Shown: positions 36,508 to 45,301 of the stretch, piece by piece | Position numbering within the stretch: position 1 is the stretch's first letter | Layout: every line of letters begins with the position of its first letter | Assembly: GCF_022601875.1 (NCBI RefSeq) | Contig: NZ_JAKVIP010000006.1 | Location: forward strand, 62,001 to 126,000 | Reading direction: 5' to 3' | DNA length: 64,000 nucleotides | Origin: Chryseobacterium sp. SSA4.19 | GTDB lineage: Bacteria; Bacteroidota; Bacteroidia; Flavobacteriales; Weeksellaceae | The notes under the pieces: model-generated | What the model was told of the DNA's origin: nothing | The model's database searches: none | The model's input: only the letters and a program-made list of their open reading frames with translations | Program-made: the position numbers and the translations under genes

Positions 36508-37074
36508 ATGAAAAAAATATTCTTATTAGCAGTATTAGCCAGTGGATTGGCTTTCGGCCAGGCAAAAAAAGTAGTAGGTTCTGATATCCAGTGGTGGGGA
36601 TACAAGATTGCAAAATCTGAAGCCAGCTCTCACAACGGAACCGTAAAAGTAAAATCAGGAGAAATGGTGATGAAAGGGAATCAGCTTGTTGGAGGTACTT
36701 TCGTATTGGATATGACTTCCATTAATGCTACCGATCTTACCGGTGAATACCAGCAGAAACTGAACGGACACCTTAAAAACGGTGATTTCTTTGAAGTTGA
36801 AAAATTCCCGACGGCAACTTTTAAAATTACAGGCGTAAAGAAAAACAATGACAAAGTTTACAATTCTCTGGTAACAGGAAATTTAACGGTAAAAGGAAAA
36901 ACCAATGCTGTTTCTTTCCCTGCCAAGATTACTTATACGAACGGAACAGTAACTCTTGCTTCAAAAAAATTCACCATCGACAGACAGAAATTTGACGTTG
37001 CTTATAAATCAACCATGCAGGATGTCCTTGTGAAAGATGATATGGATTTGCTTGTAAAAGTAACAGCAAAATAA
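36508..37074 (+). CDS. YceI-family periplasmic protein, copy 1
   Basis: A Sec signal ('FLLAVLASGLAFGQ') leads into the YceI lipocalin-like barrel: 'IQWWGYKIAKSEASSHNGTV', 'VLDMTSINATDLTGEYQQKL' with 'HLKNGDFFEVEKFPTATFKI', 'VTGNLTVKGKTNAVSFPAKI' and 'KKFTIDRQKFDV'. YceI proteins bind long isoprenoid or lipid chains, and some are linked to respiration. A paralogue follows at 78 nt. Control looks specific: a perfect Fnr/Crp-type palindrome lies at activator distance and the promoter lacks a -33 box, so oxygen or nitrosative signals may regulate it. Length (188 aa) is typical. Confidence 0.9.
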   Translation: MKKIFLLAVLASGLAFGQAKKVVGSDIQWWGYKIAKSEASSHNGTVKVKSGEMVMKGNQLVGGTFVLDMTSINATDLTGEYQQKLNGHLKNGDFFEVEKFPTATFKITGVKKNNDKVYNSLVTGNLTVKGKTNAVSFPAKITYTNGTVTLASKKFTIDRQKFDVAYKSTMQDVLVKDDMDLLVKVTAK

Positions 37075-37095
37075 TTTAATCAAAAAAAGATTGTT

Positions 37096-37123
37096 AAAAG
37101 TGTAGAAGTTCTACACTTTTTTT
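37096..37123 (+). terminator. Terminator between the YceI genes
   Basis: AAAAGTGTAG (37096-37105) pairs with CTACACTTTT (37111-37120), then a T-run. The second YceI gene may therefore need its own promoter. Confidence 0.88.
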
Positions 37124-37151
37124 TATTTTTGTTGAATTGTAAATAAAAAAA

Positions 37152-37778
37152 ATGAAAAGATTACTATTGTTTGCTATGATGTGTGTGAGCATGTCATTTG
37201 TTTTCGCTCAGAAGAAGGGAGATAAAGTGGTAAAGGTAACCTCGTCTGAGATCAGATGGTGGGGATATAAAGTGGTAAAGACGGTTCCTACCTCTCATTC
37301 AGGAACAGTAAAACTTAAAAGTGGAAAATTTACTTTCGATAAAACGGTTTTGGTTGACGGGGAATTCGTGATTGACATGAAATCTATTATGGCAGGAGAT
37401 GTTTCAGATGAAGATCAGGTAAAACTGACAAATGACCTGAAAAGCACCAACTTTTTCGAGGTTAAAAAGTTCCCTCTTGCAAAATTTCACCTGACGAAAA
37501 TTATTCCTCTGGCAAACAGCGAATACAACTCTACCGTATACGGGGATATCACGATCAAAGGCGTAAGAAAAACCATTACATTCCCTGCAAACGTATATAT
37601 TACTCAATTTACAGTGGTAATTGAATCTGCAAAGTTCTCCTTAAACAGAAGAGACTTCAAAGTATTCTATCAGTCTTCACTGAAAGATTATTTTATCAAA
37701 AACGAAATGGATATCCAATTCAAGCTTTCAACGGAAAAGCTGGATAATGAAAACAGAACTCCGAAAAAGAAAGGATAG
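37152..37778 (+). CDS. YceI-family periplasmic protein, copy 2
   Basis: Paralogue of the preceding gene: signal 'LLFAMMCVSMSFVFAQ', then 'SSEIRWWGYKVVKTVPTSHS', 'VIDMKSIMAGDVSDEDQVK', 'STNFFEVKKFPLAKFHLTKI', 'YGDITIKGVRKTITFPANVY' and 'FSLNRRDFKVFYQSSL'. The core Trp-Trp-Gly-Tyr and F-P motifs are preserved, but the C-terminus has an extra charged tail ('EKLDNENRTPKKKG'). It probably binds a similar isoprenoid-like ligand. A TATTTTTG stretch just after the terminator (37124-37131) could be a -7 element, but no matching -33 is seen. Function beyond lipid binding is unknown. Confidence 0.88.
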   Translation: MKRLLLFAMMCVSMSFVFAQKKGDKVVKVTSSEIRWWGYKVVKTVPTSHSGTVKLKSGKFTFDKTVLVDGEFVIDMKSIMAGDVSDEDQVKLTNDLKSTNFFEVKKFPLAKFHLTKIIPLANSEYNSTVYGDITIKGVRKTITFPANVYITQFTVVIESAKFSLNRRDFKVFYQSSLKDYFIKNEMDIQFKLSTEKLDNENRTPKKKG

Positions 37779-37862
37779 CATCAATCTGATCTTTAAAATA
37801 TAAATAAGCGGTTTCTTGTGGAGCCGCTTATTTTTTTGTTTGATTTTTTTTATTTTAGTAAC

Positions 37863-38504
37863 ATGAAAATTTATGTAGTAAGCGGCCTGGGTGCGGATTT
37901 TACCGTATTGGAAAAGATTCATTTTCCGGATCATCATGAAGTGGTTTTTATCAATTGGCTTATTCCGCTGCAAAATGAAGGGTTTCTGGATTATGTGAAG
38001 AGAATGGCAGAGGGAATTGATGATTCAGCTCCGTTTTACCTTTTGGGGTATTCCTTTGGTGGAATTATGGTACAGGAAATACATAAAATAAAACCTGCCC
38101 AAAAAGTAGTTATCCTCGGAAGCATAAAATCTGATAAGGAAAAGTCACGGCTTATAAAAACGGGACAAATAACGAAGCTGCCAAAAATACTGCCTCTGAC
38201 ATTTTTCAATGAGAAAACCACCCGTATATACTCTGTATTCAGAAAATTTTTTGATCCCAAAAATCCAAAAGTTCTACAGTATTTTAAGGTAAGGGATCCT
38301 TATTATCTTAAATGGTCAATAGAAAAAATTGCTGATTGGACATTTGATGAAGATCCCGAAGTAATACAGATTCTGGGAGATCAGGATATTGTTTTTCCTT
38401 TGAAAAATTCCAAGCCAAACTATATTATTAAAGGAGGCACCCATCTTTTTCCTGCCACAAGATCTAAAGAAGTATCACTTATTTTGAAAGAGGTCTTTGG
38501 TTAG
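37863..38504 (+). CDS. Alpha/beta hydrolase
   Basis: ATG 37863 gives 213 residues; the longer frame from 37818 would add a hydrophobic extension read from the intergenic region. The protein has the alpha/beta-hydrolase order: 'MKIYVVSGLGADFTVLEKI' (first strand and oxyanion loop) and the nucleophile elbow 'FYLLGYSFGGIMVQEI' with Ser in GYSFGG. A late Asp ('QILGDQDIVFP') and His ('IIKGGTHLFPA') complete the triad. It is short, so only a minimal cap domain is present. No signal peptide, so it acts in the cytosol. The substrate is unknown. It precedes amtB by 106 nt. Confidence 0.88.
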   Translation: MKIYVVSGLGADFTVLEKIHFPDHHEVVFINWLIPLQNEGFLDYVKRMAEGIDDSAPFYLLGYSFGGIMVQEIHKIKPAQKVVILGSIKSDKEKSRLIKTGQITKLPKILPLTFFNEKTTRIYSVFRKFFDPKNPKVLQYFKVRDPYYLKWSIEKIADWTFDEDPEVIQILGDQDIVFPLKNSKPNYIIKGGTHLFPATRSKEVSLILKEVFG

Positions 38505-38610
38505 AAATAATATTTTTTTAATTTGTATTAAATTTTTAAGGGGTATATTAAATAAAAGTTAGTTTTTGTAAAATTAATACCTAAATTTGGTAGGGTTTAA
38601 ATTAAATTTT

Positions 38611-39954
38611 ATGAAAGTAGGGTTAAAATGGATCGTTTCATTCTCAATTATTACATGTATTGCAATTGGGGGATTATTCTGGAGTCCTCAGGTTGGTGTT
38701 CCTAATACCGGTGAGTTTTTATCTGAAGATAAAATTGTAGGGGCAGATGTTGCATGGATTCTGGCAGCAGCAGGTCTTGTTTTATTAATGACGCCGGGTT
38801 TATCATTTTTTTACGGGGGAATGGTAGGTAAGAAAAATGTAATTTCCACCATGCTTCAGAGTTTTATTGCTTTAGGCGTCATTTCCATTATATGGGTGGT
38901 CATCGGTTTTTCGCTTTCCTTTGGTGATTCAATCGGGTTTACAATGAATGGTGAACATTATGGAATTATAGGAAATCCTTTAAGCTATCCTTTTTTTAAC
39001 GGGGTGGGCGTCTTACCACATAAAATGATGGCTTCCACCATTCCGTTTGTGCTTTTTGCTTTATTTCAGATGAAATTTGCAGTTATCACTCCTGCTTTGA
39101 TTACAGGGTCTTTTGCCGAAAGGGTACGCTTTGTCTCATACCTTTTATTCATGGTGCTTTTCAGTATTTTTATCTATACACCGTTGTGCCATATGGTCTG
39201 GTATCCGGACGGATTGTTAAACAAATACTTTGGCATTAAAGATTTTGCCGGAGGCACAGTGGTACACATGAGCGCCGGCTTTGCTGCCTTAGCAGGTGCA
39301 TTAGTCGTGGGCAACCGGAAAAAGCCGCATCACGAGCCATCGAATATTTCTTATGTCCTGTTGGGAACCGGAATGCTTTGGTTCGGCTGGTTCGGGTTTA
39401 ATGCCGGTTCTGCTTTAAGTGCTAATGCAACAGCAGCAATGGCTTTTGGAACAACGACCATTGCTTCCGGCTCGGCGATGATGACGTGGATCTTTTTCGA
39501 CAGGATTAAGGGGAGAAAAATTTCTGCCTTGGGAGCCTGCATCGGTGCGGTGGTTGGTTTGGTAGCGATCACTCCCGGATGTGGCTTTGTCTCGATTGCT
39601 GAAAGTATTTTTATTGGATTTATCTCAGCTATTGTTTCAAATATCATGCTCAATTGGAAAGCTTTAAAGAAAATTGACGATACGCTGGATGTTTTTGCAT
39701 GCCATGGTGTCGGCGGAATTATGGGAATGATTTTAACGGCAATTTTTGCCCACGGTGAAAATGCCAGCCTGCTTCACGGTGGTTTTGAGATTTTTGCCCA
39801 TCATATGATGGCTTTGATTCTTGTGTCGTTATTTGCTTTTTTCGGATCATTTGTATTGTATAAAATTACAGATAAAATTATTACGTTGCGGGTTTCTGAA
39901 GAATCTGAAGAACTCGGATTAGACATCTCCCAGCATGAAGAAACTCTTTGCTGA
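38611..39954 (+). CDS. amt: Ammonium transporter (Amt family)
   Basis: Inner-membrane trimeric channel that takes up ammonium. From ATG 38611 the 447-residue product starts with a signal-like helix and has eleven transmembrane helices: 'VAWILAAAGLVLLMTPGLSF', 'FYGGMVGKKNVIST', 'IWVVIGFSLSFGDSIGFTM', 'GSFAERVRF', 'FAGGTVVHMSAGFAALAGAL' (first conserved His), 'YVLLGTGMLWFGWFGFNAGS', and 'DVFACHGVGGIMGMI' (second conserved His). Usually a GlnK regulator gene lies next to amtB, but none is found here; sdaA follows, which releases ammonia from serine. A TAAATTTG element (38582-38589) is a weak promoter candidate. Confidence 0.95.
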   Translation: MKVGLKWIVSFSIITCIAIGGLFWSPQVGVPNTGEFLSEDKIVGADVAWILAAAGLVLLMTPGLSFFYGGMVGKKNVISTMLQSFIALGVISIIWVVIGFSLSFGDSIGFTMNGEHYGIIGNPLSYPFFNGVGVLPHKMMASTIPFVLFALFQMKFAVITPALITGSFAERVRFVSYLLFMVLFSIFIYTPLCHMVWYPDGLLNKYFGIKDFAGGTVVHMSAGFAALAGALVVGNRKKPHHEPSNISYVLLGTGMLWFGWFGFNAGSALSANATAAMAFGTTTIASGSAMMTWIFFDRIKGRKISALGACIGAVVGLVAITPGCGFVSIAESIFIGFISAIVSNIMLNWKALKKIDDTLDVFACHGVGGIMGMILTAIFAHGENASLLHGGFEIFAHHMMALILVSLFAFFGSFVLYKITDKIITLRVSEESEELGLDISQHEETLC

Positions 39955-40077
39955 AAATAATTTTAATTCTTTTTGGCGTTGATTTTTAAATCTCAATTCA
40001 GTCTTTGGATTTAAAAAATGATCTGTAGGTATTCATATATAATTCGTAAAGCGGGAAGTGATTTTCTATCTCCGGCT

Positions 40078-40106
40078 TTTGCATTTCGATTTATCGTGTA
40101 TCTTTG
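40078..40106 (+). promoter_or_regulatory. Promoter of sdaA
   Basis: TTTG (40078-40081), a 17-bp spacer and TATCTTTG (40099-40106) match the consensus, 29 nt before the sdaA ATG. Confidence 0.75.
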
Positions 40107-40135
40107 CGTTAAGGAAAAATGTACGAATTTTCTAT

Positions 40136-41554
40136 ATGGAATCAATATCGGTTTTTGAAATTATTAAGGTTGGAATAGGACCTTCAAGTTCCCACACCAT
40201 GGGGCCATGGAATGCAGCTTCTGCCTTTATCAGGATAATAAAAAGGGAAAGGTCTGTTGCTGAGGTAAAAGAAGTCTTTCTTGAGTTTTTCGGCTCTTTG
40301 GCTAAAACAGGGATTGGGCACGGAACCGATATTGCGGGAATGCTGGGTTTAAACGGTGAGGATTTTAAGACCATCAATACTTCAAAAATTGATGAGAAAA
40401 TTGAAAAGATAAAAAGTACACAGATCCTCAATCTGGGTGGTGAAAAAGAAATTCCTTTTATTTACGGGCATCATTTGATTCTGAATATGCAGAAATCCCT
40501 TGATTTTCACCCTAACGGAATGATTTTTAAAGCGGTTTTTGAAGATGGGACAGAGCTTGTTCAGGATTTTTATTCTGTGGGTGGAGGTTTTATCGCAAGC
40601 CAGGAAAAAAATTCCATAGAAAAGCACTGTATCCGGACCTTATATCCTTGCCACAAAGCATCAGATATTTCAAAATACTGCCAGCAATTGGGATTCAGCA
40701 GGATCTCTGATTTAATTTTAATTAATGAAGAAAGCTGGAGAACACAGGAAGAAACCAGGCAGGAGGCACTCTACATCTGGCAGCAGATTAAAGAATGTAT
40801 TTATAAAGGAGTGAACAAGGAAGGTATTCTTCCCGGCGGCCTGAATGTGACGCGCAGAGCAGCCGGAATCAACAGGAAATTATTAGGCGATAAAATCTAC
40901 AGAAATAAAGATGAATGGTTTCAGCAGGTTGTTGACTCAGAAGAAAACTTTACCAATATCAATAAATGGATTGCCTGTTTCGCATTGGCAGTGAATGAAG
41001 AAAATGCCAGCTTCGGAAGAATAATTACCGCACCTACCAACGGAGCCAGCGGAGTGATTCCCGCCGTACTTATGTATGCACAGGCTTTTACTGACGCTAT
41101 TGATGAAGAGAACATCATAAGGTTTTTGCTGGTCGCAGGTGAAATCGGAACATTGTTCAAGAAAAATGCGACGATCTCTGCAGCAATGGGAGGCTGTCAG
41201 GCGGAAGTCGGAGTTTCTTCAGCAATGGCTGCAGCCGGACTTACAGAAATTTTGGGAGGAAGTGTCGGCCAGGTGCTGATGGCGGCGGAAATTGCGATGG
41301 AACATCATTTGGGTTTAACCTGTGATCCGATCAAAGGACTGGTTCAGATTCCTTGTATCGAAAGGAACAGCATGGGAGCCATTAAAGCCATCACGGCTGC
41401 CAATATTGCGTTGGAAAGTGATCCTTCAAAAGCTAAAGTAACGCTGGATGAAGTCATTCAGACGATGTGGGAAACAGCACTTTCGATGAACGACAGGTTT
41501 AAAGAAACCTCCGAAGGTGGCCTGGCCATCGCAGTGAACGTACCAGAATGTTAA
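40136..41554 (+). CDS. sdaA: L-serine ammonia-lyase (iron-sulfur, single chain)
   Basis: Deaminates L-serine to pyruvate and ammonium. The start at ATG 40136 gives 472 residues and follows the promoter closely. The beta domain has 'IIKVGIGPSSSHTMGPWNAA', the catalytic alpha domain 'ASFGRIITAPTNGASGVIPA'. Cysteines for the oxygen-sensitive [4Fe-4S] cluster occur in 'AMGGCQAEVGVSSAMAAAG' and in 'LTCDPIKGLVQIPCIERNSM'. Both domains on one chain are the usual form in Bacteroidetes and E. coli. It is monocistronic with its own promoter and terminator. Confidence 0.96.
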   Translation: MESISVFEIIKVGIGPSSSHTMGPWNAASAFIRIIKRERSVAEVKEVFLEFFGSLAKTGIGHGTDIAGMLGLNGEDFKTINTSKIDEKIEKIKSTQILNLGGEKEIPFIYGHHLILNMQKSLDFHPNGMIFKAVFEDGTELVQDFYSVGGGFIASQEKNSIEKHCIRTLYPCHKASDISKYCQQLGFSRISDLILINEESWRTQEETRQEALYIWQQIKECIYKGVNKEGILPGGLNVTRRAAGINRKLLGDKIYRNKDEWFQQVVDSEENFTNINKWIACFALAVNEENASFGRIITAPTNGASGVIPAVLMYAQAFTDAIDEENIIRFLLVAGEIGTLFKKNATISAAMGGCQAEVGVSSAMAAAGLTEILGGSVGQVLMAAEIAMEHHLGLTCDPIKGLVQIPCIERNSMGAIKAITAANIALESDPSKAKVTLDEVIQTMWETALSMNDRFKETSEGGLAIAVNVPEC

Positions 41555-41576
41555 TTTTTAAGATGTAATTAAATAT

Positions 41577-41617
41577 AAAATCCTTAGAATGTTGTTCTAA
41601 GGATTTTGCTTGTTTTT
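41577..41617 (+). terminator. Rho-independent terminator of sdaA
   Basis: AAAATCCTTAGAA (41577-41589) pairs with TTCTAAGGATTTT (41595-41607), a 13-bp stem followed by T-rich sequence. Confidence 0.9.
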
Positions 41618-41699
41618 ATTTTCTTCAAATTATACATTTTCTCGCTTTACGCTATTTAAGTTTATTTTCCATATATAAACGATTGCTGTATCTGCTTTT

Positions 41700-42545
41700 T
41701 TATTTACCAAGAATGCCTCTTATTTTATTCGCATGGTTAATCAGTTCTCCTAAATACTCGTAGTTCTCTTTTTCCAAAGCAGATTTAAACTTTCTCAGCT
41801 GCGAAATATGCTCATTGAGGACATCAAGAACATTTTCTTTATTCTGCTTAAAAATCGGAACCCACATTTCAGGATGGGATTTTGCGAGTCGGACTGTACT
41901 GGAAAACCCCGAGCTTGCCAGCTGAAAGATAGTTTCTTCCTCACGTTCTTTTTCCAAAACCGTATTGGCCAAAGCATATGAGGTGATATGGGAAATATGG
42001 GAAATATAAGCGGTATGAATATCGTGGTCTCCTGCATTCATATAGATCAGGTGCATGCCTAGATTTTCAGCAATTTTTTCAACCGTTTGCAATGCATCAG
42101 CAGCAGATTCTTCCTTGTTGCAGATGACTCCTGCCTTTCCCGAAAAGCTATCTGAAACAGCAGATGCAGGGCCGCTGTTCTCCGTTCCCCACATCGGGTG
42201 AAATGCCACGAATCTCGGACGTTTGGGATGGTGCTGTACAGCATTCACAATTCCAGCCTTCGTAGACCCGACGTCCATCACCGTCTGATGGTCTGAAATC
42301 AAATCCAGGATTTTCGGCAGTAAACTCCTTGCAGAATCTACAGGGATTGCAATAATAACCAGATCGGAATTTTTAATGCCGTATTCCAGATCGGATTCAG
42401 CATCAATGATCTTTAAACGTAAAGCTTCATTTATATGATTCCGGTTATGGTCTATACCGTAAATAAAATCTGCCATCCCTTTCTGTTTCAATTTCAAAGC
42501 CATTGATCCGCCGATCAACCCGGTTCCAATAATACTTATTTTCAT
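41700..42545 (-). CDS. tyrA: Prephenate dehydrogenase
   Basis: Converts prephenate to 4-hydroxyphenylpyruvate with NAD(P)+, the last committed step to tyrosine before transamination. The Rossmann motif is 'ISIIGTGLIGGSMALKLKQK', followed by 'DLVIIAIPVDSARSLLP', 'TVMDVGSTKAGIVNAVQHHP', 'FVAFHPMWGTENSGP' with the prephenate-binding His, and 'HISHITSYALANTVL' plus 'FQLASSGFSSTVRLAKSHPE'. The 281 residues are a stand-alone dehydrogenase with no chorismate-mutase or ACT domain. A terminator and a 19-residue leader frame with Tyr-Tyr-Tyr codons lie upstream, indicating attenuation by charged tRNA-Tyr. Confidence 0.95.
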   Translation of the reverse strand: MKISIIGTGLIGGSMALKLKQKGMADFIYGIDHNRNHINEALRLKIIDAESDLEYGIKNSDLVIIAIPVDSARSLLPKILDLISDHQTVMDVGSTKAGIVNAVQHHPKRPRFVAFHPMWGTENSGPASAVSDSFSGKAGVICNKEESAADALQTVEKIAENLGMHLIYMNAGDHDIHTAYISHISHITSYALANTVLEKEREEETIFQLASSGFSSTVRLAKSHPEMWVPIFKQNKENVLDVLNEHISQLRKFKSALEKENYEYLGELINHANKIRGILGK

Positions 42546-42565
42546 CTTTATTTAAATCTAAAATC

Positions 42566-42592
42566 AAAAAACCCCGTCCGTGGACGAGGTTT
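42566..42592 (-). terminator. Terminator in the tyrA leader (attenuator)
   Basis: On the minus strand AAACCTCGTCC pairs with GGACGGGGTTT (one G-T wobble) and is followed by a T-run, 20 nt before the tyrA ATG and just after the leader frame. Confidence 0.8.
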
Positions 42593-42614
42593 ACGTTATC
42601 TATATAAGAAATCC

Positions 42615-42674
42615 TTATCCCAAATTTGAGGTAAAAATTCCGTAATAATATGTTCCAGTATTGATAATCATCAT
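42615..42674 (-). CDS. Probable tyrA leader peptide (19 aa)
   Basis: A 20-codon frame reads MMIINTGTYYYGIFTSNLG. It contains three consecutive Tyr codons and a Phe codon and ends 23 nt before the terminator hairpin (42592-42569). This is the layout of a leader peptide whose ribosome stalls when tRNA-Tyr is uncharged, preventing terminator formation, as in classical attenuators. An upstream TATCTTCG (42683-42676) is a near-consensus -7 element, so the message may be almost leaderless. No antitermination pairing was worked out in detail. Confidence 0.65.
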   Translation of the reverse strand: MMIINTGTYYYGIFTSNLG

Positions 42675-42710
42675 ACGAAGATATGAATTTTTAATTAAGA
42701 TTAAAAATGT

Positions 42711-42801
42711 GAATGGTAATTGTGCTGTACAGGTGTCATTATTTTAAATAGGTAAAAGCCATTTCAAAAAACGCCCAGTTTGTACAGCACAATTACCATT
42801 C
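42711..42801. repeat. 21-bp perfect inverted repeat, MITE-like
   Basis: Positions 42711-42731 and 42781-42801 are exact reverse complements (GAATGGTAATTGTGC... / ...GCACAATTACCATTC), enclosing 49 bp. It lies directly against the antiporter stop codon. It may be a small non-autonomous insertion or a large 3' hairpin. No clear target duplication. Confidence 0.75.
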
Positions 42802-42802
42802 C

Positions 42803-45094
42803 CTATTGAGGGTTGCTGATAATCAAGGTCGACGGAATATCTGATAGCCAAAGGCTCTTGGTGTCAATCAGGCTTTTCCAGCTTTTGCTGCTGATCAGCA
42901 TCAGATCCTGTGCATTCAGAAATTCTTTTTCGATCCTCTTCTCATTATATAAAGTGATGTGGTTAGGGGCAACCTGCTCAATACTTCTGATCAGTTCCTT
43001 TACTTCGATATTATTCCTGATCTGCCCGGCAACATCCAGAATAATGATCTGTGAATTATTGTTATTAATGAGTCTTTTCGCATACTCCAAAAGGTAGAAA
43101 TCACTCAGGTTAAAAATAGGGACAAAAACCCTATCCGCTGTTTTAAATTCTTTCTCAACCAAAATCCCTACCGGAATATTGGTTTTATCTAAAATCTGAA
43201 GTGTAAAATCGTCAAAAGGAGAGTTATTGAAAATGTTTCCTTTTCCTTTCACGGTATTCAACAGCTTTTCGGGATTGATGATTTTGGTGGTAAAGCCTAG
43301 AAGCCTTCCCAACAAACTTCCCTCATACATGGATTTTCCCAGCATAATGAGGAGAAGATCATAATTGCCTTTATTGGTAATGTTGGTAAGATCACTTTCT
43401 ACATCAGTAGAAGCTTTAAAAAGGGTGGTGATTTCAAGATCCAGCTCATTTGATGTTTCAATGACATTTTTAAACTGTTCTTTTTCAAAGTCGTCAATCT
43501 CAAAGGCATGAAGTTCATCAACAGGAGCAATATTCATCACGGTAACACTTTTATTTCCGTTCATTTTGCGGGTGAAATTATCAGCCAGCTTCAGGAGTGC
43601 ACTTCCGGATTGTGGGGTTTCAAAGGATAGCAGGACCTTGTATTTAGCATCATTGCCATCTCTTTTTTCATCGTCAGTCATTGATTTTCCTCCTTTGAAA
43701 ATATAATTGATAAGATCGAGGCAAGTCCCCGTCATGAATGTGGTGAATAAGGCCATAATGACGAGCATTGCAAATAATTCCGGACCCAAGACACCCAAAT
43801 CATATCCGATATTAAGTACAATCAGTTCGGTAAGTCCTCTTGTATTCATTAATGCGCCTATCGTGAGACTGTCTTTCCAGCTCAGGTTAAGGAATTTTGC
43901 CGTAAGGGCACTCCCTACAAACTTCCCTGTGACTGCTGTCAGGATGATGAATCCGCCGATCTTCCAGAGATGAGGATCGTTCAGCAGTCCGATCTGAGTT
44001 CTTAATCCTGTAAAAACGAAGAAAAGCGGAAGTAAAAGAACCAGAGCGACATCTTCTATCTTTTCTATGAACAGGTTCCTGAACTTTACGTTTTCCGGCA
44101 TGACCGCACCCGCCATAAATGCTCCGAAAAGCGCATGGATCCCAATGACTTCTGTTGCGTAAGAGGAAATAATTAAGATCAGAAAAAACACAGCTACCAG
44201 TGCTTTGCTGATAAAGCCTTTTCCTTTCTGAGACTCAGCAATCCTGTGAAGAAACGGTCTGACCGCTTTGATCATGATAAATACATACAGAACCGCCATT
44301 AAAATTACAAATACGGATCCTGAAAAAGATCCTGCCTTTACAATCGCAATAACAGCAGCCAGGATACACCAGGCTGTAATATCGTCTGCAGCAGCGCAGG
44401 TGATGACAACGGTACCGATTTTTGTTTTATGAAGATTTCTTTCCTGTACAATTCTTGCCAGAACAGGAAAAGCCGTGATACTCATTGCGATCGCAATAAA
44501 TAAGGCAAATGAGCTGAACTGAATGCCTTCCGGAGCGAATTCCTTATAAATAAAATAAGACAGTCCTACTCCTAAAGCAAAGGGAAAAATAATGCTTGCA
44601 TGACTTATGACTACTGCATCATGGGCTCTTTTTCTCAGAACACTGAGATCAAGTTCCATCCCGACGATATACATGAAAAGAATAAGCCCGATCTGGCTCA
44701 AAAACTGTAAGTTGGGAAGGGATTCTCTTGGGAAAATAAAAGCCGAAAGCTCCGGGAAATATAACCCGAAAAGAGAAGGCCCGAGAACAATACCCGCAAT
44801 CATTTCACCGATAACCGAAGGCTGCTTCAATTTTACGCATATCCAGCCGAAGAGTTTGGCAACGAGAATAATGGTAATAATCTGTGCCAGGAGCAAGGCC
44901 AACGGATGATGAAGATTTATCATAAATGAATCGGTGAAATTTTCCCACATAGTAGAACCGGTGGTTTTAGGAATGGCAATGTTTTCTCCGATTTCAAGTG
45001 TTTTTCCCTCTATAAAAAACCAATACATCAGACATGAAAAAAATGCAATGGTGGTGATGTAAAAAATAATGTTTTTATATTTTCCCAAACTCAT
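42803..45094 (-). CDS. Cation:proton antiporter (CPA2-type) with C-terminal universal-stress-like domain
   Basis: A 763-residue inner-membrane protein. The membrane half (about residues 60-450) has the CPA2 layout: 'LKQPSVIGEMIAGIVLGPSL', 'FLSQIGLILFMYIVGMELDL', 'FALFIAIAMSITAFPVLARI', 'VVITCAAADDITAWCILAAV' (the double Asp of the ion site), 'IGIHALFGAFMAGAVMP' and 'IGALMNTRGLTELIVLNIGY'. The cytosolic half, about 300 residues, reads like a pair of universal-stress-type domains ('YKVLLSFETPQSGSALLKLA', 'NYDLLLIMLGKSMYEGSLLG', 'RVFVPIFNLSDFYLLEYAKR'). It should exchange Na+ or K+ for protons. The LytTR two-component genes lie upstream on the same strand. Confidence 0.9.
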   Translation of the reverse strand: MSLGKYKNIIFYITTIAFFSCLMYWFFIEGKTLEIGENIAIPKTTGSTMWENFTDSFMINLHHPLALLLAQIITIILVAKLFGWICVKLKQPSVIGEMIAGIVLGPSLFGLYFPELSAFIFPRESLPNLQFLSQIGLILFMYIVGMELDLSVLRKRAHDAVVISHASIIFPFALGVGLSYFIYKEFAPEGIQFSSFALFIAIAMSITAFPVLARIVQERNLHKTKIGTVVITCAAADDITAWCILAAVIAIVKAGSFSGSVFVILMAVLYVFIMIKAVRPFLHRIAESQKGKGFISKALVAVFFLILIISSYATEVIGIHALFGAFMAGAVMPENVKFRNLFIEKIEDVALVLLLPLFFVFTGLRTQIGLLNDPHLWKIGGFIILTAVTGKFVGSALTAKFLNLSWKDSLTIGALMNTRGLTELIVLNIGYDLGVLGPELFAMLVIMALFTTFMTGTCLDLINYIFKGGKSMTDDEKRDGNDAKYKVLLSFETPQSGSALLKLADNFTRKMNGNKSVTVMNIAPVDELHAFEIDDFEKEQFKNVIETSNELDLEITTLFKASTDVESDLTNITNKGNYDLLLIMLGKSMYEGSLLGRLLGFTTKIINPEKLLNTVKGKGNIFNNSPFDDFTLQILDKTNIPVGILVEKEFKTADRVFVPIFNLSDFYLLEYAKRLINNNNSQIIILDVAGQIRNNIEVKELIRSIEQVAPNHITLYNEKRIEKEFLNAQDLMLISSKSWKSLIDTKSLWLSDIPSTLIISNPQ

Positions 45095-45301
45095 AATTCC
45101 GCTTAATTAAAGTGCAAATCTCCTAAGAATATATGAATGATACCAGAGCGACTTCTTAAAATGTAACCAAAAAGAGAAATAATGTAATGAAACATACGAG
45201 AACGGATATCCAAAGTCGGTCCTCATTTTACAGGCTTCGTTTTATTTTGCATTTTTGAAGTTGTAGCAGGTTGAAAGCTGAAATATAAATAAGTGAACTA
45301 T

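Noticed and set aside
39351..39653. Minus-strand frame of 100 codons inside amt
   Set aside because: Antisense shadow of the ammonium transporter; its Pro/Ala-rich text mirrors the Gly/Ala-rich membrane helices.
42615..42674. Riboswitch or T-box in the tyrA leader
   Set aside because: No T-box consensus (AGGGUGGNACCGCG) or other riboswitch core is present; a leader peptide explains the Tyr codons better.
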